DNA of 8,178 nucleotides, from contig NYXO01000011.1 of NCBI GenBank assembly GCA_002685415.1, positions 2,361 to 10,538 of the forward strand. The letters are read 5' to 3'. The notes under the pieces were generated by a model. It was not told where the DNA came from. It searched no databases and was given only the letters and a program-made list of their open reading frames with translations. Of this stretch, positions 1-4,597 are shown piece after piece. Both the position numbers and the translations under genes were made by a program. Within the stretch, counting starts at the first letter, position 1, and every line of letters begins with the position of its first letter. The stretch is from Methanobacteriota archaeon. GTDB lineage: Archaea; Thermoplasmatota; Poseidoniia; Poseidoniales; Thalassarchaeaceae.

Positions 1-435
1 ATCTCACTTGGAGGAACGGCAGCCTTTGCCTTTGAGGACGAACCAGGTATTGCAGCGATGTGGCTCGATAGCGCAGTGCTAGACTTCCCACTAGTTGTTC
101 GCAATGAATTGGGAAGGATGGGCTTCCCAACTTTCCTTAGTGGAGCAGCAATAACTGTTGGAGGTTGGATGGCAGGCGCGGACCTAGACGGCCGAAACCC
201 AATCCATGCTGCCGACGCTGCTGGAGATCGCCCAGTTTTCCTAACTCACGGACTTGAGGATACTAGAGTGTCTGTTGAACACGCCGAACGATTTGAGGAG
301 AGAATGATTGAGAACGGTGGTGATGTCGAAACTTGGTATGTCGAAGACAGAGCACATGTCGATGCGATGTGGAGCGACTCAGAAGAATACGAAAATCGCC
401 TGACTTCATTCTTCCAAGATGCATTTGGGATGTAG
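1..435 (+). CDS. Alpha/beta hydrolase, C-terminal part (5' end outside window)
   Basis: The frame is open from base 1 and ends at TAG 433-435, giving 144 visible residues. It begins inside what looks like a nucleophile elbow: I-S-L-G-G, where Ser2 would be the catalytic serine of a G-x-S-x-G-G motif whose first Gly is off the window. The other triad members fit the alpha/beta hydrolase order: an acid in T-H-G-L-E-D-T-R (Asp87, after a hydrophobic strand V-F-L-T-H-G) and a histidine in D-R-A-H-V-D-A-M (His119) near the C-terminus. Spacing between acid and His (about 32 residues) is normal for dienelactone-hydrolase or prolyl-oligopeptidase-like enzymes. The substrate cannot be told, and neither can the presence of a signal peptide, because the N-terminal half is missing. 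A methionine at base 58 is internal, not the start. The fold is fairly sure; esterase versus peptidase is open. Confidence 0.8.
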   Translation: MSLGGTAAFAFEDEPGIAAMWLDSAVLDFPLVVRNELGRMGFPTFLSGAAITVGGWMAGADLDGRNPIHAADAAGDRPVFLTHGLEDTRVSVEHAERFEERMIENGGDVETWYVEDRAHVDAMWSDSEEYENRLTSFFQDAFGM

Positions 436-480
436 TTCCATAATGCTGGCAATCAACTTAAGCCGAGCAACCGTTTTCAA

Positions 481-490
481 CATACATAAT
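481..490 (+). promoter_or_regulatory. Possible TATA-like element before the small-gene cassette
   Basis: The A/T-rich string CATACATAAT lies 17-26 bases before the ATG at 507. An archaeal TATA box at this distance would give a leaderless or nearly leaderless transcript. No other promoter-like element is evident between the hydrolase stop and the cassette. It rests on composition and position alone. Confidence 0.25.
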
Positions 491-506
491 CGATGGCGTT
501 GATTGA

Positions 507-635
507 ATGCTTGACCGACTTATCGTATACGCTTTGCTTGAACCTGTAAGGTACTTTGTCGGCGAAGACCCCAAGAGAATAATTTATTTTTCTGTAGCAA
601 TTATAGCAATCGTGTTAATTATATCCTCAGGTTGA
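507..635 (+). CDS. Small single-span membrane peptide (42 aa), unknown
   Basis: ATG at 507 opens a 42-codon frame ending at TGA 633-635. The N-terminal half is amphipathic with charged positions (M-L-D-R-L-I-V-Y, then G-E-D-P-K-R). The C-terminal half is one strongly hydrophobic segment, roughly residues 25-41 (I-I-Y-F-S-V-A-I-I-A-I-V-L-I-I-S-S), long enough to cross a membrane. The K-R pair just before it suggests a cytoplasmic N-terminus. It ends only four bases before the ATG of the next gene, and its last codons (AGGTTGA, 629-635) resemble a Shine-Dalgarno site for that gene, as seen again further down the cassette. Unlike its three neighbours it lacks the E-N-W-W tail. It has no recognisable family. 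A chance frame is possible at this length, but a full transmembrane segment and operon-like spacing argue for a real gene. Confidence 0.5.
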   Translation: MLDRLIVYALLEPVRYFVGEDPKRIIYFSVAIIAIVLIISSG

Positions 636-639
636 TTTA

Positions 640-894
640 ATGGTAGTTTTTGAAATAATTGCTGAAGCATGTTGCTGGTTGTTTTTCGCTCCCGCAGTGG
701 AATCAGTGAGAGAGGAGTTGAAAGGGAAATCCCAAGAAACCAAATTCGTTTCAATCAACAATAATTGTTCTATTGATGGTTGTAATGCTATGAGGTATGA
801 AGACTCGATATATTGTTTGAGGCACAAACCAAGCAAGGAATCCAAAGAAGAAACTCAGCAAGAAGAAAACTGGTGGGGAGACGAAAAGGAGTGA
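640..894 (+). CDS. Small protein: hydrophobic N-terminus, zinc knuckle, ENWW tail (84 aa)
   Basis: Not a family I recognise. Three parts are visible. Residues 1-20 are hydrophobic with a Cys-Cys pair at 11-12 (E-A-C-C-W-L-F-F-A-P), suitable as a membrane anchor or inserted helix. Residues 43-62 carry C-x4-C-x10-C-x2-H (Cys43, Cys48, Cys59, His62), a spacing that can bind one zinc ion. The end is charged and finishes E-E-N-W-W-G-D-E-K-E. The 95-residue protein at 1804-2091 has the same three-part plan, including a Cys pair in the hydrophobic segment and identical zinc spacing, so the two are paralogues. The gene starts four bases after the preceding small frame, and its final codons contain the ribosome site of the next gene. 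No catalytic motif is seen; an adaptor or scaffold role is only inference. Confidence 0.72.
   Translation: MVVFEIIAEACCWLFFAPAVESVREELKGKSQETKFVSINNNCSIDGCNAMRYEDSIYCLRHKPSKESKEETQQEENWWGDEKE
888..894 (+). promoter_or_regulatory. Shine-Dalgarno site inside the preceding gene's last codons
   Basis: GGAGTGA lies five bases before the ATG at 900 and matches the anti-Shine-Dalgarno end of 16S rRNA (GGAGGTGA complement type) except for one missing base. It is made of the last codon and stop of the 84-residue gene (the K-E-stop of its tail). It decides the start of the repeat protein at 900 rather than the upstream in-frame ATG at 813, which would overlap the previous gene by 82 bases. Confidence 0.6.
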
Positions 895-899
895 TAGTA

Positions 900-1799
900 A
901 TGAAATTGCCAGATATACCATTTGTAAGTATAAGAACGCAGAGAAGATGGGAATGGAATATCTTCCTTCTATTGCTTATTGTCGGAGTCCCAGTAATCAT
1001 ATCACAAGGAATCTTCGAACAATGGGGGGTTGTCGGTTGTTTAGCACCCTTCGTAGGATGCGGAGCCCTCATCGGATTATTGACGCTTAAAGGCTTCAAA
1101 GAGGATAATGGCGATACGAAAGTTTCGTTCGAACCTCCGGTTAGAGATGAGAAAAGCCATGAAATGGCTGTGGCGATGGTGCGACAAATGGTTGGGAAGC
1201 AAATCCGTCTGGTTTCCGTTCACTGGTCTGATCCAGAGAGAGACGAATACCTCTACACGCCGGATATAGAGCATGGCTCAGGGATAGTGGGATGGAGAAT
1301 AGTGGCTTCATGGATGGACGAACCAACAGAAGACATCCTCTCCAAGTCGCGATACATGGTTGAGTCTGTTAAGGGGGAGGAAGATCAAATCCGTCTTGCC
1401 TCCGTTCACTGGTCCAACCCAGAGAGATTCGAATACTTCTTCTCACCAAACGCAGATTACAGCCTCAACAGGAAAGAAATCAGAGAGGTGACTTCATGGA
1501 TGGGCGAACCAGCAGAAGGCGTCCTCTCCACCTCGCGATACATGGTTGAGCCTGTTCCGGGGCAGGAAGATGAAATCCGCCTCATCTCCGTTCACTGGTC
1601 TGACCCAGAGAGAGACGAATACCTCTACACATCGAGACTGAATTCCGCTTCGAGTAAGGGTGGACGAGAAGTCAAGTCTTGGAAGGTTGAACCAACGAAT
1701 GATATTCTCTCCAAGTCTCGCTATAGAGTAGAATTCGTGCATTCTTCCAAGGAAGAGGAAATGGAAGATGAAAACTGGTGGGAAGACGAAAAGGAGTGA
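900..1799 (+). CDS. Membrane protein with three 62-residue repeats and ENWW tail (299 aa)
   Basis: Unknown family. The start at 900 is chosen for the Shine-Dalgarno site just before it; upstream in-frame ATG (813) and GTG (891) codons lie inside the previous gene. Two membrane segments are at about residues 19-37 and 43-63, with Arg-rich sequence before the first and Lys after the second, predicting both ends in the cytoplasm. A linker (64-100) leads to three tandem repeats starting at residues 101, 163 and 225, an exact period of 62. Each has I-R-L-x-S-V-H-W-S-x-P-E-R-x-E-Y near its start, then S-W-x-x-E-P, then L-S-x-S-R-Y-x-V-E. Strand-like alternation suggests small beta-rich domains. Residues 283-299 are acidic and end D-E-N-W-W-E-D-E-K-E, the same tail as the two small zinc-knuckle neighbours. 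No enzyme motif is seen; conserved His-Trp-Ser and Pro-Glu-Arg could be structural or ligand-binding. Confidence 0.78.
   Translation: MKLPDIPFVSIRTQRRWEWNIFLLLLIVGVPVIISQGIFEQWGVVGCLAPFVGCGALIGLLTLKGFKEDNGDTKVSFEPPVRDEKSHEMAVAMVRQMVGKQIRLVSVHWSDPERDEYLYTPDIEHGSGIVGWRIVASWMDEPTEDILSKSRYMVESVKGEEDQIRLASVHWSNPERFEYFFSPNADYSLNRKEIREVTSWMGEPAEGVLSTSRYMVEPVPGQEDEIRLISVHWSDPERDEYLYTSRLNSASSKGGREVKSWKVEPTNDILSKSRYRVEFVHSSKEEEMEDENWWEDEKE
1200..1757 (+). repeat. Three in-frame tandem repeats of 186 bp
   Basis: Units begin at 1200, 1386 and 1572, each exactly 186 bases. Conservation extends to DNA level: the string TCCGTTCACTGGTC occurs in all three, and units 1 and 3 also share AGAGAGACGAATACCTCTAC. 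The middle of each unit (around bases 60-110 of the unit) has diverged, with the flanks better kept. This pattern suggests fairly recent duplication followed by local divergence or gene conversion. Confidence 0.9.
1793..1799 (+). promoter_or_regulatory. Shine-Dalgarno site inside the repeat gene's last codons
   Basis: GGAGTGA, formed by the last codon and stop of the repeat protein gene, sits four bases before the ATG at 1804. It repeats the arrangement at 888-894 and supports 1804, not the upstream in-frame ATG at 1768, as the start of the next gene. Confidence 0.6.
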
Positions 1800-1803
1800 C
1801 AAT

Positions 1804-2091
1804 ATGGTATTCCAGTTGATTGAGTTGGTGTGCTGCTTTCTCGATTTGTTCGTGACCGTTGGGGCAACAGCTGAAGGCATCAATATGTTGACCCGGGACA
1901 AGGTCAGTTTAGATACAAATGAACCAAAAACCCCTCAGCAAAGACAGGCCAATCAACTCAGACAATGTAAGCTAAGCCGTTGCAATAGTCTTGCTTTCAG
2001 AACCACTGACTATTGTTGGAAACATCAGGATAATGCTTCATCGAAGTCGGAACCCGAACCAGAAGAAAACTGGTGGGAAGACGGGAATTAG
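1804..2091 (+). CDS. Small protein: hydrophobic N-terminus, zinc knuckle, ENWW tail (95 aa)
   Basis: Paralogue of the 84-residue protein at 640-894. The N-terminus (residues 1-22) is hydrophobic with Cys10-Cys11, a Gln-rich polar linker follows (about 39-52), then C-x4-C-x10-C-x2-H at Cys55, Cys60, Cys71 and His74, matching the paralogue's spacing exactly. The C-terminus reads E-E-N-W-W-E-D-G-N, so the Trp pair is kept while the final K-E found in the two upstream genes is replaced. That replacement removes the GGAG ribosome site, which fits this being the last gene of the run. The stop codon ends at 2091, directly against the CCA end of a tRNA gene on the other strand. Function is unknown. 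Residue differences outside the motifs are large, so the duplication is older than the internal repeats of the neighbour. Confidence 0.75.
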   Translation: MVFQLIELVCCFLDLFVTVGATAEGINMLTRDKVSLDTNEPKTPQQRQANQLRQCKLSRCNSLAFRTTDYCWKHQDNASSKSEPEPEENWWEDGN

Positions 2092-2167
2092 TGGCGCCCC
2101 GACCGGGATTTGAACCCGGGTCGAAGCCTCGACAGGGCTTCATGATAGGCCACTACACCATCGGGGC
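2092..2167 (-). tRNA. tRNA-Asp (anticodon GTC)
   Basis: Read on the - strand, the acceptor stem GCCCCGA pairs fully with TCGGGGC, followed by discriminator G and an encoded CCA (2092-2094). The anticodon stem AAGCC/GGCTT encloses the loop CTGTCGA; the anticodon GTC corresponds to 2131-2133. The T arm is CCGGG-TTCAAAT-CCCGG. The D arm (GTGTAGTGGCCTATCAT) has a short stem with a G-T pair, as is usual for archaeal tRNA-Asp. No intron is present. The 3' end touches the stop codon of the convergent 95-residue gene with no spacer. Confidence 0.96.
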
Positions 2168-2190
2168 AGGATTGGGGACGACTACCGTTC

Positions 2191-2200
2191 TGTATTTCAA
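2191..2200 (-). promoter_or_regulatory. Possible TATA box of tRNA-Asp
   Basis: On the - strand this reads TTGAAATACA, centred about 28 bases before the 5' end of the tRNA, the expected distance for an archaeal BRE/TATA element. The 2168-2301 gap is divergent (tRNA to the left, GMP synthase subunit to the right), so it should hold promoters for both. No clear element for the rightward gene was found. Confidence 0.3.
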
Positions 2201-2301
2201 TCGCTCGCGTGAGGTGGATGTTGTGATTTACCCAAATCGAAATGAAAATTAGAGGCAAAAACGGGGCATTGTTCATCATCCCTCTTTGGTCGCAGTTCTG
2301 T

Positions 2302-2886
2302 ATGAGTGAGGACCGATTGGTCATCGATGTTATCGATAATGGCGGACAATGGACTCATCGCGAATGGCGTATGTTACGTTACATGGGAGTGGACACTCAG
2401 ATTTTATCCAACAACACTCCAGTATCTGAATTACGTGAATTGAACGGTTTGATACTTTCAGGTGGAGCTGCCCGAGTAGGGTTAACCGGAGAGTTGGGAA
2501 ATTGTGCTGCCTATCTCGATCTGGATATTCCCATTATGGGAATTTGTGCCGGCCACCAATTCATGGCCGGGCATTATGGTGGCCGAGCAGCCGAAGCACC
2601 CGCCCCTGAATTTGGCGCCGCTACAATCAATTTAGTCGATGGCGGAGGGCCATTATTTGCGGAGACGCCAGATACACAGACAGTTTGGGAGAGCCATAAT
2701 GACGAGGTTGTGGAATTACCCGAAGGCTTCAGAATTACAGCTAGCAGCGAGTCATGCGAAATTCAAGCTATGGAGAACGAAGAATTGAATCGATTCGGCC
2801 TTCAATTTCATCCAGAAGTGAATGACTCAGAGTATGGAGCAAAGATTTTTGAGAACTTTGTAGATATCTGCCGCAGGGCCCTTTAG
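2302..2886 (+). CDS. guaAA: GMP synthase glutaminase subunit A (archaeal split form)
   Basis: Class I glutamine amidotransferase that releases ammonia from glutamine for the ATP-pyrophosphatase subunit, which converts XMP to GMP; in archaea the two are separate chains. The 194-residue length matches stand-alone A subunits (about 190). The nucleophile is Cys82 in G-I-C-A-G-H-Q, with the remaining triad His170 and Glu172 in L-Q-F-H-P-E-V. The N-terminal strand and turn V-I-D-N-G-G-Q and the oxyanion segment L-S-G-G-A (52-56) are typical. An in-frame ATG at 2242 would add 20 residues unlike the family, so 2302 is preferred, although no Shine-Dalgarno precedes it and the message may be leaderless or nearly so. 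The synthetase subunit is not in the window. Anthranilate synthase or CTP synthase glutaminases are less likely because the protein is short and the N-terminal D-N-G-G-Q signature is GMP-synthase-like. Confidence 0.92.
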   Translation: MSEDRLVIDVIDNGGQWTHREWRMLRYMGVDTQILSNNTPVSELRELNGLILSGGAARVGLTGELGNCAAYLDLDIPIMGICAGHQFMAGHYGGRAAEAPAPEFGAATINLVDGGGPLFAETPDTQTVWESHNDEVVELPEGFRITASSESCEIQAMENEELNRFGLQFHPEVNDSEYGAKIFENFVDICRRAL

Positions 2887-2891
2887 GGCCC
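2876..2891. terminator. GC hairpin over the stop codon of the GMP synthase subunit gene
   Basis: GGGCCC-TTTA-GGGCCC forms a six-pair stem with a four-base loop. The stop TAG (2884-2886) lies in the loop and the first base of the second arm. Only a weak AATTTC follows, so it is not a classical T-run terminator; archaeal termination depends mainly on T-runs. It may instead affect mRNA 3' end stability or be incidental. Confidence 0.3.
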
Positions 2892-2939
2892 AATTTCATA
2901 ATGAGCAGATTGAAGAAGGGCTGGTAAGTCGGCGGCCCG

Positions 2940-3209
2940 ATGGCGAACAGGCTTACACTCTACAAGTGCCGCTCCTGCAACCGCACAGACAGGAAAGAAT
3001 ACGACCCAGACGGCAACGTATCTTGCAATCACTGCAATTCCCCTATGGACTCCCTAGAACCACGATACAAGTGTGTTCGATGCGGACACATTGAGTGGAT
3101 AGAGGTAGGAACTGTCGGTAAGTCCTGTCACAAGTGCGGCTACCGAATTTTCGTCAAGCCACGAAAGGAAGGAACTGACCGTGGCTACAAGATTCTGAAA
3201 GCACGCTGA
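2940..3209 (+). CDS. rpoP: RNA polymerase subunit Rpo12 (RpoP)-like protein with an extra zinc ribbon
   Basis: The C-terminal half (about 43-89) matches archaeal Rpo12, a small zinc-ribbon subunit of the RNA polymerase core: Y-K-C-V-R-C-G (Cys45, Cys48), then C-H-K-C-G-Y-R-I (Cys63, Cys66), a basic stretch, and the K-A-R end. Typical Rpo12 proteins are about 45-55 residues; this frame has 89. The added N-terminal half has its own C-x2-C-x15-C-x2-C set (Cys10, Cys13, Cys29, Cys32), giving two ribbons in tandem. An internal ATG (Met36, base 3045) would give a standard 54-residue Rpo12, so the start matters. The full frame is preferred because all four extra cysteines are precisely placed and would be unlikely by chance. 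The neighbouring GMP synthase subunit and RFC-like genes fit a housekeeping block. Another zinc-ribbon family is possible but the C-terminal signature is good. Confidence 0.75.
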   Translation: MANRLTLYKCRSCNRTDRKEYDPDGNVSCNHCNSPMDSLEPRYKCVRCGHIEWIEVGTVGKSCHKCGYRIFVKPRKEGTDRGYKILKAR

Positions 3210-3273
3210 AACCACAATCTTCCCGTGGAAGTAAAGGCGCGGAGTTCAAGACCCGCCTAATTCACGCTAATAC

Positions 3274-4413
3274 GTGGCGAGTTGGCTGAGTACACATGCT
3301 CCGCGCACCTTCGATGATCTCGCGGTCCCACCCACAGTTCGTGAGGCGCTCAAGGGTGCCAGTTTGTCGCCCGAACCCCCGCATCTTCTGATTACAGGGC
3401 CCGCTGGAGTTGGAAAAACAGCCTCTTGGCGATTGGTAGCGCGCCAGATGCTAGGTCCAGGATGGAAATCTACCACACATATCTTGCAGGCGCGTGATTT
3501 GATGAGAACTCGCGGTGCAATGGCCAAATTTGAGGAATTTCTGAGGCCAGCTGGAGCGGGCTCCACAGATACACTGGCTGGCCGTATGAGCCTGGACGCA
3601 TACGATCGTGGAATCATTTCAGCCTCTGAAGGAGATATAGCTCCGGCCGGAGAAGAATTAGAAATCGAGCCAGGCAGAATCCCTGTTAGTCGACTATTGG
3701 TGATAGAAGATGCCGACCATCTTGGAGGAATTAGACAGGCATACCTACGTCGAATGATGGAAACTGTCGGAGTTGCAAGTAGATTCATTCTTGTTGCTCG
3801 AGCACCTTCGAGACTTATCGATGCAATCCGCTCTAGAACCCAAATGATTCGCATCCCATCCACAGATAGAGACACAGTAATCAAAACAATGCAATCAATT
3901 GCTAAGTCAGAAAAATTCTCTGTAGATGAAGGCGTACTAGGGGATTTAGCCTACGTATCAGATGGTAATTTACGAAAAGCCCTCTTCACATTGGAGATGC
4001 TGAATGCACGAAATTTAGCGGACGATCGGTCCGCCGTACATCGTTTGGTTCAGGCAACAACTTTGCAAGCTGGAAGGCATCTTCTGGAACTCGCACTACG
4101 CGGCCGGGTTGTTGAATGGAGGTGGGAGAATGTGAGAGGGCGCCGTTCCAAGGTTTTGAGCGGGGCGATAGCAGAGATTGATCGCTTGATGAACGATCAT
4201 GGATTGGATGCCGATGACATTATTTCTCAACTCCATGATGTTCTCGTAGGCCGTCGCCTTTCGCTTCCAGACGAACTCCGATCAGAGTTGCTCTCCGCTT
4301 TGGCAATTTGTGATACACAAATTCGCAGTACAATGCATGCTAGAATACCGTTTGAAAATTTTCTACACAAGGCCGCAACCTCTGGCAGAAAGCACGGCCT
4401 CGCCTTCGGTTAA
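3274..4413 (+). CDS. Replication factor C small-subunit-like AAA+ ATPase (divergent)
   Basis: Clamp-loader family ATPase of 379 residues starting at GTG; RFC loads the PCNA sliding clamp on DNA. The N-terminal W-L-S-T-H-A-P-R-T-F-D-D-L matches the RFC box W-x-E-K-Y-R-P-x-x-x-x-x-(I/L) in pattern. Walker A is G-P-A-G-V-G-K-T (42-49). Walker B is L-L-V-I-E-D-A-D-H (141-149), where RFC normally has D-E-A-D; the acids are offset as E-D-A-D. The region R-F-I-L-V-A-R-A-P (170-178) replaces the sensor-1 C-N. S-R-T at 187-189 corresponds to the S-R-C arginine-finger motif, and G-N-L-R-K-A (231-236) to sensor 2. Between Walker A and B there is an extra segment of about 50 residues (90-137). The C-terminal helical part resembles the RFC collar. 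It is probably a paralogue, not the main small subunit; ATPase competence is uncertain. The stop touches the tRNA-Arg CCA end. Confidence 0.8.
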   Translation: MASWLSTHAPRTFDDLAVPPTVREALKGASLSPEPPHLLITGPAGVGKTASWRLVARQMLGPGWKSTTHILQARDLMRTRGAMAKFEEFLRPAGAGSTDTLAGRMSLDAYDRGIISASEGDIAPAGEELEIEPGRIPVSRLLVIEDADHLGGIRQAYLRRMMETVGVASRFILVARAPSRLIDAIRSRTQMIRIPSTDRDTVIKTMQSIAKSEKFSVDEGVLGDLAYVSDGNLRKALFTLEMLNARNLADDRSAVHRLVQATTLQAGRHLLELALRGRVVEWRWENVRGRRSKVLSGAIAEIDRLMNDHGLDADDIISQLHDVLVGRRLSLPDELRSELLSALAICDTQIRSTMHARIPFENFLHKAATSGRKHGLAFG

Positions 4414-4491
4414 TGGCGGGCGCGGCAGGATTCGAACCCGCGGTCCCTGGCTTAGGAGGCCAGTGCATTATCCAGGCTATGCTACACGCCC
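4414..4491 (-). tRNA. tRNA-Arg (anticodon CCT)
   Basis: On the - strand the acceptor stem GGGCGTG pairs with CGCGCCC (one G-T pair), followed by G and an encoded CCA (4414-4416). The D arm is GCAT-AGCCTGGATA-ATGC, the anticodon arm CTGGC-CTCCTAA-GCCAG, the variable loop GGACC and the T arm GCGGG-TTCGAAT-CCTGC. The anticodon CCT (AGG codons, 4454-4456) gives arginine. There is no intron. The 3' end abuts the stop codon of the RFC-like gene. The 4492-4597 gap to the next, divergent gene should hold promoters for both; no convincing element was picked out. Confidence 0.96.
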
Positions 4492-4597
4492 ACTCCGGCG
4501 ACCGCATCCCCCTCAAGAACTCTAAGGGTCCCAAAATCACCGTCTGAACCTCAAAATTGAGCCGAGAGAATCAAGCCATGTTCGATGTCGGACATAC

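Noticed and set aside
436..506. Attachment-site copy of the tRNA-Asp 3' end flanking the 507-2091 cassette
   Set aside because: I looked for the tRNA 3' sequence here and found no repeat, and the window has no integrase.
813..899. Upstream start (ATG 813) for the 299-residue repeat protein
   Set aside because: It overlaps the previous gene by 82 bases and adds a basic leader without pattern; a Shine-Dalgarno site sits just before ATG 900.
1200..1757. CRISPR-like array
   Set aside because: The repeats are contiguous, in frame, 186 bases long and coding, with no unique spacers.
1768..1803. Upstream start (ATG 1768) for the 95-residue protein
   Set aside because: It overlaps the tail of the repeat gene, and the paralogue at 640 begins M-V-V-F as this one does at 1804 (M-V-F).
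2242..2301. 20-residue N-terminal extension of the GMP synthase subunit
   Set aside because: Family members begin close to the V-I-D-N-G-G-Q strand; the extension matches nothing and there is no ribosome site before 2242.
3230..3262. Possible hairpin between the Rpo12-like and RFC-like genes (GGCGCGG...CCCGCC)
   Set aside because: Pairing is imperfect with a long loop and no T-run; insufficient to call a terminator.
3267..3884. Long open frame (205 codons) on the - strand inside the RFC-like gene
   Set aside because: It lies wholly opposite a gene with clear AAA+ motifs, and its translation (Ser/Arg/Pro-rich) has no recognisable domain; it is an antisense shadow.
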